Positions 1 through 10,984 of a DNA stretch of 64,000 nt are shown here, piece by piece (position 1 is the first letter of the stretch; each line of letters opens with the position of its first letter). The notes under the pieces are model-generated. The model did no database searches. It had not been told where the DNA came from and was given only the letters and a program-made list of their open reading frames with translations. The translations under genes and the position numbers were made by a program. The DNA is from Clitopilus passeckerianus. Taxonomy: Eukaryota > Basidiomycota > Agaricomycetes > Agaricales > Entolomataceae. The DNA is taken from assembly GCA_944990035.1 (NCBI GenBank), contig CALYLX010000082.1, forward strand, positions 744,001 to 808,000, in the 5' to 3' direction.

Positions 1-721
1 CGGCGAGACCGAGGAGAACAGAAGGAACTTGAATATCCATGCAAGTAATGGAACGATTGAAGTCGACCTCACTCTTGCCGCCACTACTGTGGATAAAGGC
101 GCCCTGGGCCGCAAACGTACCACGTTTGACGTCAATGCGCGCAATGGAACTATTAGATTCGCAGTGGTGAGTGACCTGTCACTAAGATTTCCCTAATGAT
201 TTGCTCATTTTCTTTCAGTTCGCTCCCTATACACCTCGCCTGCCGTTTCACCTTCGTGTGAGGGCTGCGAATGGCACGATCAACCTCACGATTCCTCGCT
301 CTTTCCATGGGCTTATTACCCTTGTCAACCGTAACGGCAGCGCCAAGTTCCAAGGGTCGACCGTCGACCAGCTGCACACTTTCAGCGAGGTGAACGGGAC
401 GCGTAAATGCTTCATTGGGGACTACTCTGTACTCTCAGACGATGATGGATGGGGGGGAGACGAGATCGTCGTCGAGGCTAATAATGGACGAACCAGGATT
501 CAGTATGAAGGCGAAGTTATTGAGAAGGATCCGAAGCAGAGGGGCTTTTTCTCGAGGTTGCTTGGGATGTAGGTTGGTCAATCTATGTTTTTGGTATCGA
601 ATGAGCTAATCACGCAATGAACAGAAACCATCGTCGTGACCATCGGCATGGGCATAGGCACGAACACCGTGACGGGCACCATCGCCATGGCCAGAGGCGG
701 CACAGTCATCACTGGGGTTAG
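1..721 (+). CDS. DUF7330-like protein, 5' end outside window (copy 1)
   Basis: Partial gene read as exons 1-166, 219-568 and 625-721. Introns 167-218 and 569-624 have GT..AG ends. The protein consists of repeated beta-strand-like units of the type N-G-T-I-x-(F/L), such as SNGTIEVDL, RNGTIRFAV and ANGTINLTI, then a segment with TRKCFIGDY and GDEIVVEANNG. This pattern fits the fungal DUF7330 family, whose function is unknown. No signal peptide can be judged because the start is missing. The frame could stop at 572 if the last intron is retained. Splicing it instead adds a 32-residue tail extremely rich in His and Arg, ending ...RRHSHHWG. The neighbouring copy has an equivalent last intron with a consensus GTAAGT donor, which favours splicing. 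DUF7330 is assigned from recalled family pattern, not a search. Confidence 0.72.
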
Positions 722-1075
722 GGAAATTGGGTCTTGGCTATGATGCATTCCATCTTCATTCTCGTGTAAATTCACTTCACATTTCTGATTCCTTGTAACT
801 CTATACATGCAAGCCTTCCTGTATACCAAAACATTGTGGTTCCGCGTCATCAATTGAAGTACGTCAGCTATTCGCTCAGATTGATCCTACCCTCCTTTCG
901 TTCCTACCTCCACGGTAGTAGTTCTCGGGATTAACACCTAGCTGGCCTCCCCCAAAAATGTGGTAGCTTCAGACGCTAGGCGCTGGTAAAACACGTGGGC
1001 TTCTTCCTGGGTATTCTATGCTGTGCCTTGCAGCTTTACTTCGTTCAATAACCATCACTCGTCCTGAGTTCAAAA
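722..1075. other. Intergenic spacer between the DUF7330-like copies
   Basis: No open frame with coding character and no clear TATA box. It presumably holds the 3' UTR of copy 1 and the promoter of copy 2. Confidence 0.5.
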
Positions 1076-2277
1076 ATGAATAGCCAACCCCCAGGTCAAG
1101 AGGAGACAGATGCAAATCGACGAGAAGCAGAAGCTAGGGAGGTTGCCGAAATTCGGACACTCTCCGTAGGTTTCTCTACATTTGAGCGTGTATTGAATAG
1201 GCGCTCAGTAAATTTCTCGATAATAGGACGACCACCCACCGACCTATACCACCTCTCCTGAGGAACCACCTGCCAGTCCTCTTTCAGGTCGTTCTCAGTC
1301 AGTCAGACGATCATATAGCTCTGTTACGATGGCCAGAGACACGGGCTCCATCAGAGGGTCGCTGTTGATGGATCCTACGTTCGCTGTCCCGAGAACTATG
1401 TTACCACCTCTCACCGAGGACGAAACTGAAGAAACCAGGAACAACTTCTTGGTTGTCGGTGAAAGCGAAGCAGGTCCCTCTCAGCCTGCTAGGCGACCAC
1501 ACAACTTCGTTACGATGGCTAGACACTCTGGTTCTATCAAGGGAACCTGGTTAATAGACCCTACCCTCGTTATCCCAAGAAACATGTTACCCCCTTTGGT
1601 CAAAAATGAAACCGACGCAACCAGAAGGAGCTTCAATGCCCACGCTGGCAAAGGAAGTATTGAAGTCGACCTTTATTTTGCATCGACGCGGAGCGACAAG
1701 GACGTTCTGGGTCGTAAACGAACTCCGCTTAATGTCAAGGCATCTCAAGGATCTGTGAGATTAGTAGTGGTAAATACCGTGGCACTATATGAGCATCTAA
1801 TAGTAATTCACTCAACTTCTCTGCAGCGCGACCACGGGCCCCGCCTGCCGTTCTACCTTCATGTGGAAGCTTTGAATGGCACAGTCAACCTCGGCATTCC
1901 ACGGTCTTTCCAGGGTTTTCTAACCCTTACCAATGACGAAGGTGGTGTCAAATTTCTGGATTCCATTATCGACCAGCTGCATGTTTTTAGTGAAGTAAGC
2001 AAGACGCGCAAGTGCTTCATTGGGAATTATCCTTCCCTCGCAAAGGATACAACATGGGAAGGCGATGAGATTTTTGTGGAGGTGAAGACTGGGCATACCA
2101 GGATTCAATATGAAGACGAGATTCCCCAGAACGATAAACTGAAGAGCTTTTTCTTTAAGCTCATTGGCATGTAAGTTGCTCGATCCGCCTAAGAGGGTTT
2201 GAATGAGCTCACCGCGTAGTAGAAAACCACCTCAACCTGGGCAACTGAGGAAACGAAATTCTTTTCATCTCCGCTGA
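1076..2277 (+). CDS. DUF7330-like protein (copy 2, tandem)
   Basis: Four exons: 1076-1165, 1227-1769, 1827-2170 and 2223-2277, coding for 343 residues. The intron 1770-1826 is 57 bases and in frame, but it lines up exactly with intron 167-218 of copy 1. The N-terminal part is Ser/Pro-rich and holds two successive versions of one segment, ARDTGSIRGSLLMDPT and ARHSGSIKGTWLIDPT, about 58 residues apart. Each is followed by (R/N)xMLPPL and an acidic stretch. After that come the same N-G-x-(I/V) strand repeats as copy 1, then TRKCFIGNY and a GDEIFVEVKTG segment. The last intron 2171-2222 has a GTAAGT donor and replaces a stop at 2174 with a short basic tail (QLRKR near the end). Same strand as copy 1 and 355 bases downstream, so it is a tandem duplicate. 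Function unknown. Confidence 0.75.
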
Positions 2278-3031
2278 GGTAGATGGGCCTTGCTTATGGT
2301 ACCTAATTTCTTCCCTCTCCCGAATTAGATGCCTTCCCGCAGGATTCAAAAACCGTAACCTACTTTCTAAACAACTTGTTCTAAACGTTAGCCAAGGGAG
2401 TTTGAATATGATCTAGAATACCAGCCTAACCCGTAGGCCATTTTGTTCCAAATTCCAGATACTGAGCACCAAATCGTCTTGGAATATGTCACTAATTTGG
2501 AATATAAGCACCAAATTCTCATTTTCGTACTTTCCAGCTTGTAATGCGGCCATACCTGACGTTACTTCACAAACGGCCATCCCAAACTTAGTGATATATA
2601 AATCTCTTAAACATTGTGGTGTAAGAACAGTCGGAAGGGAAACACTCTGGTTTCGCATCAGCAGTGTTTGCCAAATGCCATTTCGCTAGGCACGGGCCCA
2701 TTTCCTTCTTCAGTTTCGACCGCCAACATCCCCAATACATGATCCGTGCGCTGACCAAGGATTGGCTACCAAAAACTACCACAATCGAGTCCTATGATCA
2801 CGGTCACGACGCTTTTGACCAACAAGGGTCAGCAAAAATGACCGAATTCCTGTAAATATACCTAACTTTCCCTCACAATCCCACAGTCCTCCACGCCCGT
2901 TGATACTATATTAAGCATGGCATGGAAGGAGCTAAGATGCAGCGCTTCCAAGCCGTCATCTTCGCCGACTACTTGGCTCTTGACCTTATCTTCATCGTCG
3001 AAGTTGCCGTCCAGAACGTCAACCTACCAGC
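2278..3031. other. Intergenic, no gene seen
   Basis: Short frames only, none with paralogue support. A TATA-like ACTATATTAAG lies near 2904-2914, about 120 bases before the dioxygenase start. Several ATG triplets between it and the start (near 2917-2938) would be upstream ATGs in the leader. Confidence 0.45.
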
Positions 3032-4511
3032 ATGCCTCTCCCGAAAGCGTCAGAAATCGACCTCTCCAAGGTCTCCCGTCATACCGATCTCACACCAGAA
3101 TCCATAGTGGATGCCGTGCATGCAGCCAACCAGAACTGTGAGCGCGTTATGCCAGTTCCAAAAGCGAGCTTAACATAACCCATGGCCAGGCGAAAACCCA
3201 AGATTAAAGTTCATCTTCGAGAACATGGTTCGTCTCCGTTCTACTTGCCGCACTTCAGATGCCGATCATAACTCTACCAGGTCAACCACCTACATGCCTT
3301 CGTCCGAGAAACCTCAATCACGACTGAAGAATGGATGTAAGCCCTCCTTCGTCCAACACCAGTCGCCTTCATGTTGAATGATCCCTGAAGGACAACGATT
3401 GATTTCCTAACCAAGACCGGCCAGAAATGCACGGATCTTCGCCAAGGTCCGTCCTATCTTTCCACTGCTCTCCAGGTCCTCTAACCTCAACTTCACAGAA
3501 TTCATCCTCCTGTCCGATGTCCTCGGCATCTCCTCCCTAGTCGATATGATGAACAACGCAAAGCCTCCCGGTGTCACAGAAGCTACCGTCCTGGGACCTT
3601 TCTTCACCACCGATGCTCAGCCTTGTACGTTTCCCACTTCATCCCCTTCCTCCCGGACCATATGATTGCTCGAAAACGGATCTTAACCGTGTCTTATCCA
3701 CAGATGAAAATGGTGAATCCATTGCCTCAGAGGGCAAGGGCGACTACATGTTCGTTGAAGGACGCGTATTGGACACGAAGGGAAACCCGATTGGGGGTGC
3801 TATCATCGATACCTGGGAGACGGATGGTGAGGGGAAGTATGATAATCAGGTAAACGAGAATATCCTCCTCCGTTCCTGGGCAGCTTCTGAAAGCTTTTAC
3901 AGTACGATGTCCGTGAAACCCCGGATTGTAGAGGAAGGCTGAAAACTGCAGATGATGGGTCGTACTCTTTCCGTGCAGTGGTGTGAGTGTGCTTGTCTCT
4001 CTACCTCAGTATTTGAGCTAATTACACGCCATACACAGGCCCGTCTCGTACCCCATCCCCGATGATGGACCCGTCGGCCTTTTAGTCGAGAAGCTCAACA
4101 GACACAATTACCGACCTGCACATCTGCATATGATGATTGAGGTGCATATCCCGCTTGCCGGTTGACTCATTTCCCATAACTTACCTCTACGTAGGCTCCT
4201 GGATTTGAGAAACTCATCACGGCGCTCTACTTTGATGGCGACCCATTCGTTGGTTGTGACGTCGTATTTGGTGTTCGAAAGACGTTGGTGGTTGTGAGTA
4301 CAGTTTTTTGATCTCCTCCACGAGAAATGGACCTGAACCTGACTGCTCCCCGATATAGAAGCCCGAACTGATTGAAGACGTAAATATCACGAAGCGGCGA
4401 GGCTTTAAGGATGCAAGGCCTCATCAATATCTGAAGTACGACTTTATTCTTGCGACTGAGGAGGAGGCTAGGGTGGTGAGGAAGAAGAACATGCCGAACG
4501 CACCAGTATGA
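3032..4511 (+). CDS. Intradiol ring-cleavage dioxygenase, hydroxyquinol 1,2-dioxygenase-like (copy 1)
   Basis: Ten exons: 3032-3137, 3190-3227, 3281-3336, 3391-3446, 3499-3624, 3704-3849, 3903-3982, 4039-4141, 4195-4293 and 4359-4511 (963 bases, 320 residues). The N-terminal half matches the helical dioxygenase N domain (HAFVRETSITTEEW, EFILLSDVLGISSLVDMM). The C-terminal half has GRVLDTKGNPIGGA and D-T-W-x-T-D-G-E-G-K-Y. The four Fe(III) ligands of this family are all visible: Tyr173 (GKY), Tyr207 (SYPIPDDGP), His231 and His233 (RPAHLH). Such enzymes cleave catechol or hydroxyquinol rings between the hydroxyls, using O2, in aromatic and lignin-derived degradation. No signal peptide, so cytosolic. 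The substrate cannot be fixed from sequence alone. No other pathway gene adjoins it apart from its duplicate. Confidence 0.88.
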
Positions 4512-4841
4512 GCCGGTTCCTTGAGGACGGTTCCGGCCTTCACCACATGCCGTCTGTCACCGTTTCATCATATGCCACGTCTGTTCTTTGTAACTTCCTA
4601 CCATGAAGCACGCAATATCTACCAGAGATTTGTCACACCCTCCCCCGTCGCTGGTGCTGAATGAATGGGTCTCGAGTTTCGGTAGACGTGTCCTTTGATC
4701 GTGGCGGTAACTCCGGGGTGCGACCTTACCAAGGAACATATTCCTGGTTGGCGGGATTTCCTCCTTTTAATGGGGTTCAGAAGTCTGCGATGGTATTAAC
4801 ATCATTGGATTCAACTTGAACCCAAAGTTGAAGTTCCCCAC
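4512..4841. other. Spacer between the two dioxygenases
   Basis: 330 bases holding the 3' UTR of copy 1 and the promoter of copy 2. No additional gene is visible. Confidence 0.5.
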
Positions 4842-6322
4842 ATGCCCGAAACTCACTCAACCACGCACGATTCTAGCCCCTCTGGGGTACCCGACTACAC
4901 TGACCTCAATCGAGAGTCCATTACAGATGCTGTTATTGCTGTGAACTCAACCTGTGAGTGGAGTTCCTCCTGTGGTTTATGCAACAGGCTGATAAATGTA
5001 TCTCTGCCGGCGTTCAATAGGTCCAGATCCTAGGACGAAGTTCATCTTCGAGAAATTGGTAGAGCCGTCTGCCACCGCTGTAGATGCGCCCCTAATAATT
5101 TAACTGAATGCACCAGGTCAAGCATCTCCACGACTTTGTGCGAGAGACGTCTTTGACTACTGAGGAATGGGCGTAAGTCATGTAGCTCTTGTAAACAGCG
5201 ATCGTCTTAAGCATGGTTCTACTTGGAATATAGCGCTGCACTTCAATTCTTGACGCAAACTGGCCAGAGTTCGACCGATACTCGACGAGTTAAGGACTGT
5301 CATAGTTCAGTGAGATAAGAGGGCTTGGCTAACCGGGATACGATCCCGACAGAATTCTACATCCTATCAGATGTCCTGGGTGTTTCCTCTCTCGTCGAGA
5401 TGATGAACAATATCACCCCGCCTGGAGCCACAGAAGCCTCTGCGCTTGGACCATTCTTCTCCGAAAATGCCGAGCATCGTGAGGTTTCCTCATACTTCCT
5501 CATGGGCAGCGCTGAGAATTGCCTCAGTTGAGAACGGGGCTTCCATAGCATCGGAGGGTAAAGGTGATTATATGTTCGTGGAAGGACGCGTCTTGGATAC
5601 GAAGGGAAATCTGGTTAAAGGGGCTGTGATTGATACTTGGGAGACTGATGGGGAGGGGAAGTATGATATCCAGGTAATGTTCTTGATCTCCTACATGTTC
5701 ATCAGCTAGCTCAGTGTGAGAACATCTCCTTGCAGTACGAGAATCAGGAGCAGCCTGACTGCAGAGGCCGTTTCAAGTCAGCCGAGGATGGCTCCTTCTC
5801 TTATCGTGCAGTTCTGTGAGTATCAAAATGAATCCTCGAGAGAACGTGTCTGAATGTTATACTGACTGATGGCAGCCCTGTTCCATATCCCATCCCTGAT
5901 GACGGCCCAGTGGTCACCTTGATCGAGAAGCTAGGAAGACACGTTTATCGACCGGCACATCTCCACTTGATAATCGAGGTAGGCCTCAGGAAACCTCAAA
6001 ACTTACGACTCGTATAAATTGATTTCCTTGTTTAGGCACCAGGATTCGAGAAGCTTGTAACAGCCCTTTACTTCGAAGGAGACCCATACATTGGAAGCGA
6101 TGTTATCTTTGGAGTACGGAAGTCCTTGGTGGTGGTATGACTGCCAACATCTAGACTGATGAGCCAGCTGCTGATTTTTGACAGAAACCGGAACTTGTGG
6201 AGGATGTTCGCATTACCGAGCAGCGAGGATTCAAGGATAAGAAGCCACATTATCGCTTAAAATATGATTTTGTCCTTGCGACTGAAGAAGAAGTACTAGC
6301 AGCAAGCGCCTCGAAGGTCTGA
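4842..6322 (+). CDS. Intradiol ring-cleavage dioxygenase, tandem paralogue with damaged splice donor (copy 2)
   Basis: Exons modelled as 4842-4953, 5021-5058, 5117-5172, 5234-5289, 5353-5478, 5528-5673, 5736-5815, 5876-5978, 6036-6134 and 6185-6322 (954 bases, 317 residues). Exons 2-9 have exactly the same lengths as in copy 1 (38, 56, 56, 126, 146, 80, 103, 99). Fe ligands are kept: Tyr175, Tyr209, His233 and His235, the last two in RPAHLH. Oddity: after exon 4 (end 5289) the expected donor reads TTAAGG, not GTAAGG, so the normal splice cannot be canonical. A GT at 5269 would join in frame to 5353 but loses about seven residues. All other splice sites are intact. The gene is either expressed through the cryptic donor or a very young pseudogene. 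Role as for copy 1. Confidence 0.78.
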
Positions 6323-6913
6323 GGTTAGGATCACCCTTATCTACCGATATATTATACGTGAATTGAGGCGACGGCCTAGCCGCAGGCCTTGTATTACAAA
6401 ACAGCTTCTACACGCACTCCCCCCGAAAAAAATGATTAGGTCATGGTGTTGATGGACCAAATGTCACGATTACCAGGTCGGTCGACTCACGCTCAACCAA
6501 ATCTTCCTTCTTTTCTACAACATCAATCTGGCGTCTCATTAGGCTCGTCTCTCCTGAATGACGTTGCTCCAGTCGGAAATCGGACCTGTGTTGGCTCCAC
6601 TTGGCGATATTTCAGAAAATGCTCTGACTTGGTATAAACTCTCTAGACTTCGCCCACCTCGCTCCTGCGTATTATAACTCGACGACAAGTGGTAACACAA
6701 CGTCGAAATTTGCCTTCTCGCTAGATGCCTGGGCACTTCAAGTGACATCCGATCCCACATAAGTTACTTCCGCGGCTTGCTTAGGTGTTTATGCCCATCT
6801 TTCGACGTGTATTTGATATTTAAAAATGGTAACTATCTGAGAGGCAACTGCAGAAAGAACAAGAAATGAAACTTGTGCATGGATTATTTGCCGGTTCCGA
6901 AGGACAGAAGTAT
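6323..6913. other. Intergenic between convergent genes
   Basis: Lies between the 3' ends of the second dioxygenase (+) and the small secreted protein (-). It should hold two 3' UTRs. No further gene is supported. Confidence 0.45.
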
Positions 6914-7318
6914 TTATTTATCACAACCGAGAAGATACGTCCCACCAACAACATGTTTACAGCTCGAATTCTCAAGCCCACCCAACCCGGCGCAGTCGCT
7001 TGCAGTTTTGCAAGACCTCCAAACCCAATCACCGCGGCCTTGAACAGGCTCCCCAGCAACCCAGCACCAATCAGATGCATCATTCACACATTCCCGCCCG
7101 CAATATCCTCTCCAGCATTTATTCTGCCAAGGTTCGCCGTCACTGAAAAGCAAACACCCATAAGAGACGTGCACTAATGAAAAACGCGTTGAAAGCACAT
7201 ACCCCTCATTAGCTGCAACGTCAGCGTCTCCTCTGGGTGTTAATTCTCCGTATACAGCGCCTGATACAATCGTGGCTCCAAGAGTGAGGGAAATAAGAGT
7301 GAAGAAAGGTTTGAACAT
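6914..7318 (-). CDS. Small secreted cysteine-rich protein
   Basis: Two exons on the minus strand, 7318-7203 and 7142-6914. The 60-base intron is in frame but has a strong GTATGT donor and TTTTCAG acceptor, so it is read as spliced, giving 114 residues. The N-terminus is a typical signal peptide (MFKPFFTLISLTLGATIVSG), cleaved around residues 20-24. The mature part carries eight cysteines (CWRGYC, GREC, DWC, SC, SDC, SSC, LGC), fitting four disulfides in an extracellular protein. A TATA box lies 83 bases upstream. I do not recognise the family. Size, signal peptide and even cysteine number are those of small secreted, effector-like fungal proteins, but no function can be read. Confidence 0.72.
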   Translation of the reverse strand: MFKPFFTLISLTLGATIVSGAVYGELTPRGDADVAANEGYVLSTRFSLVHVSYGCLLFSDGEPWQNKCWRGYCGRECVNDASDWCWVAGEPVQGRGDWVWRSCKTASDCAGLGGLENSSCKHVVGGTYLLGCDK

Positions 7319-8326
7319 CGTGTGATGAGAGACTTTGAGCTATCGACGTTATCGAGAAGTGATATTTCGATAGAGAAAGATGCTACAATCGCAGAGAGAA
7401 TTTATACTCTCACACATTCGGACTTTTTGGCTTATTGAATAATTTCCACGATAGAAGCCCTATTCAACTTAGGTTAGACTACATTCTATCCATCACTCAT
7501 ACATCAACAGCGAGAATTATTGGGGACGCTCCAATAGACAGGCGGCCCTCGTCCGAAATTTCACGCAGCGATATCCTTGGATGTAAATGCAGCATCATCT
7601 AGTTCTCTCACGGGTGGTAATCTGAGTACATTTCAGGCCGTCAAACGACCTATCGAGAGAAAATGAGTGAACCCTTGTAAATGAGAATCCAAGGTTTACT
7701 CCGGCAACTCCGGCAACACATCGGACGACGGCTAACACAGTGGAGTAAATGGTGTGTGAAACTGTCGAAAATCATATCCTAGAAGTTCTCCTGTATGTTT
7801 TATCCACTTGTTTATCCCTATTAAAGGCTTAGCTCGGCAGGTGCTATTAGCTATAATGAGGGTTTCAATGGTTTACATGACCCCATGGGCACGTAGTGAC
7901 GTAGAGTTGACATCGCTCATGGTCCTGACCCTCATAAGGTTTGGGCTTCCAGAAATTCATGCAGCACTTTTGCCTCAATCGACCCGTTTATATAATGGGC
8001 AAGGGCCCCAAGATTGGATGACTATCAGCAGGGATACAAATGCTAGACACTTATGTATTTTAGACTCCAAACGAACGATGCCAGCGGGCTGCGAAATGTT
8101 AGAAGTATTCAGGACATGCGTCCCCGTAGGCAAGTCTGGAGAACAACGTGATATCTCGAAGAGTGACGCTCGGAACCCAGCGTTTACCTTGTAGAATTTG
8201 ATAATTATAGGTTTCTCATTCCCAGTGTTCAACATCATGCAGAGTCAGCGGTGAAAAATAAATAGATGAAATCCAGATTCACTATATTTGCGCCACTTGC
8301 TACTGTCGAGCTACGAGACACACAGG
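7319..8326. other. Intergenic, about 1 kb
   Basis: Contains the promoter of the small secreted protein. The forward frame near 7808-8194 has no family features, no splice pattern and no paralogue. No gene supported. Confidence 0.45.
7401..7406 (-). promoter_or_regulatory. TATA box of the small secreted protein
   Basis: Reads TATAAA on the minus strand, 83 bases upstream of the ATG at 7318. Confidence 0.55.
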
Positions 8327-9250
8327 TCAAGCGACAAATAATTCCCAACATCCCTTCGCTATCCTTCTGAAAGCCTCATAGTGCCTCAGAATATCTTGCC
8401 TAAACTCTGGTGATTCCATCCCTTCGCTCCGACAGTGAGATCTGGGGACCACCACACATTTGCGCACCGTAGTCTGCTGGAAAGGGTACTGAGCCCTGGC
8501 AACGGCATCACTGAGGGCCCGAGTGACAGGTATCTTATAGAAGGTCGGGCGAGTACCAAACATAGTGATGGCGGGAATGGTCATGGTCTCAAGTTTGTCG
8601 AGGCCACTTTGCTCACGAGCGTTGTTGTTGAATCGAAAAGCTGCGATTGCGTAAGCGATAACCTGTGCTTCCCTATCACTTCGACTCCATATCGTATCAA
8701 CCCGAATAACAAAGAGTATTGTCGAGCTGCCGTGAGTTAAACACAAGTCAGTTTGCGCCACGCGTTCAATGTCGCCGTTGATCATGAACGGAAGAGAATA
8801 GCGAGATCGCAGGAGAATTCCTCGTTCTTCAACTTTGACCAAGCGGAGAACTTCTCGTGCGACGTCTTGAACGGCTGACTCCTGGCCGGGGTTGGCACAT
8901 GTGGCGAGGTGGATGTATTGGAGAAGCTGATAGGTGCTGTCCGAGAAGTTGTCAGTGGGCGGGACCGCGGCGGTCACAAAATCTTGATCGATGGTTTGGG
9001 CGATTTCATTCGGTTCGTATCCGAAGAAGTCTTGGGCAGCCTGACAATGAACGGTGATGTTGTACGCAGCGGGGTCATTGCGAGTCCAATCACTACCAGA
9101 TTTTGCAGAACGAGGTAAGTCCGCCATGATTGTCTGACACGTCTTGTCATAGGAATCTATCAAGGCAAACAGTGGTGCATACCTGTAATCCGGGGCTGCA
9201 GCTAGTTGACGAAGCAGGTGAAACGAAGAATTTGGCTCAAGCTTGAGCAT
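8327..9250 (-). CDS. Basidiomycete-expanded uncharacterised protein, possible nuclease-like fold
   Basis: Single-exon frame of 307 residues with ATG at 9250. No signal peptide or membrane segment. The C-terminal half has an alternating hydrophobic strand pattern, ILFVIRVD at about residues 178-185, followed by REAQVIAYAIAAF and then ITMFGTRPTFYKIPVT. I recall this arrangement (a strand ending in a charged residue, a Q-V-I-A-x-A-I-A-A-F helix, then T-M-x-G-T-x-P-x-F-Y-K-I) from a family with many copies in mushroom genomes. The strand, acidic residue and Q-bearing helix loosely resemble a PD-(D/E)XK core. Here the position after the strand is RVD, so activity is uncertain. The fold idea is inference. 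The frame is intact across 924 bases, so it is probably a real gene. Confidence 0.62.
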   Translation of the reverse strand: MLKLEPNSSFHLLRQLAAAPDYRYAPLFALIDSYDKTCQTIMADLPRSAKSGSDWTRNDPAAYNITVHCQAAQDFFGYEPNEIAQTIDQDFVTAAVPPTDNFSDSTYQLLQYIHLATCANPGQESAVQDVAREVLRLVKVEERGILLRSRYSLPFMINGDIERVAQTDLCLTHGSSTILFVIRVDTIWSRSDREAQVIAYAIAAFRFNNNAREQSGLDKLETMTIPAITMFGTRPTFYKIPVTRALSDAVARAQYPFQQTTVRKCVVVPRSHCRSEGMESPEFRQDILRHYEAFRRIAKGCWELFVA

Positions 9251-10984
9251 GGTAGGTCAACTTGTCGTGACCTTGGATAAGACCAATCGTTTCTCCCACG
9301 CACACTTTGACAGGTTTAGACGCGTTTTTGTTTCGTTCATATCTCAATACACTACATCCGCCCGACCATACAGATGCGCACTGGAAACCTTATCATGCCT
9401 TGACAGATCTAGGATCTGTTTTTTTGTTGCATGGACGCTATTTACTTCGGGATGATCCGCCTCACAGGCAGGATGGTGTGCCGCTGCCAGGGAGCGAGAA
9501 TACAAAATAATTAAGGTCGATGAGTCACTTGCATAACGGTCCTTGCCATGAAAGACTTTGAAAGTAGTTCTCCGTCTGCCAGTGAGCCGAGACTACGCGA
9601 GGTTGAGGTCGCTCATGATTGGGTGCCGCCTGAATTCAATTGATTGTTCATGCTTGGCTGTGTTTGGCTGTACCCATGCTCAGCTCTTCACAGCCACATT
9701 CTCCTTCACATTTCCTCACATCCAAATCCATTCACGAATTCTATCTACATGTATATGGCGCGTTTCACGGAATATTGAGATTTTCTGAGCGCTCAGCGAT
9801 GCCAAGAAACTTGCGGATCTATTTTGATCGACAAGCCTAATCCTTTCGACGTGTTTTGCTTTCTTGTCTTCTACGGTACTTACTCATCTCCTGATATGCG
9901 ATTCGACCAGACGAGCCCACCTGCGACCTCACCGCTTGTTCCGCAGCATCATGGTATAACCTGCGAAGCTGGGACAACCACAAGCCGAAAGCCTGGAGTT
10001 CTTCATCTCCTGCTTTCGAAGTCGTTCTTCAGATGCCGCCCTTTACAATGATTCTCAATTATTGTAGCGCGACGCTCAAGAAGTGTGGTTTATGGGCCTA
10101 AGGCATATGTGGCGGAAACGAAAGATGTGGCTAAATACAGGCAGCATCAATCTTTTCAGCTGACCGCGGCTGGCTGCCACCTTTGATCAAACCCTACATC
10201 GAGCTGATTGTGCGCCCAATTTACTACACGGTCCTTAGCTCAGCGTGGTTTGCATGGGCGATGAATGCATGTGCTCGTATCGATATGTGGAACTGCTCAA
10301 TACAGCGGCTTCCGGGAGAGCGCTCTGTTCATAACAACGACTTATCACCCTTTGCATTTCGTCCCACTTGTCTGCGCACATGTGCATTGCACAATCGCTC
10401 GCAATACTGCGCTCTGACCGCATTTGCTGTGCTGTCCACCATTACCATCTGACCATTCTGATTCTCCTTTGCCACAGCCTGCCACAACGCACTGCACACA
10501 GATGATTACTCCCTTGCGAAGTTTGATGCTCTCGCCATCTGTCCATCAATCGGCCTTAACAAGGATGGCCGTTCTGTGATCCATCGCAGTTTCGTCGATA
10601 ATAGGCCTAGTCTGGGGCCAGTTTCACGATGATAGGATTGTCTGGCATTAATTCTGACTATCAAACAGGATGAAACGGAGGCGAAGGATGAGTTCCCCTG
10701 GATACCATGGCTTTGAAGACGCGACATCGAGCATCGTTCTGTCACAAAGCCGTCAACATGGTCCTCATGCTCCATCCTGAACGGACTGATTTTTCCGAGC
10801 CCGAACTCTGGCAAAATGTCCGAGGGTGTGGTATATAAGAGCGTGCGCTCCCGATTCCAATTCCTCAGTTTCTCAGCCGGTCTGAACAACTCACAACAGC
10901 TCTTCCAACATCGTAGCAGGTCTATCTTTGACTCTCTTTCTCGCCTTCTCTTAAACTTTCCATTCATCACATTTCCATAACATC
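9251..10984. other. Intergenic, 1.7 kb
   Basis: No supported gene. The last 150 bases hold the promoter and leader of the next gene. Small frames here lack splice or family support. Confidence 0.45.
10832..10840 (+). promoter_or_regulatory. TATA box of the repeat-bearing secreted protein
   Basis: TATATAAGA, 145 bases before the ATG at 10985. The box and the roughly 90 bases after it resemble the region before the ATG at 13091. Confidence 0.7.

Noticed and set aside
578..853. Minus-strand frame rich in Pro, Met and Val
   Set aside because: It is the antisense of the His/Arg-rich last exon of the first DUF7330-like gene (His/Arg codons read backwards as Met/Val/Pro).
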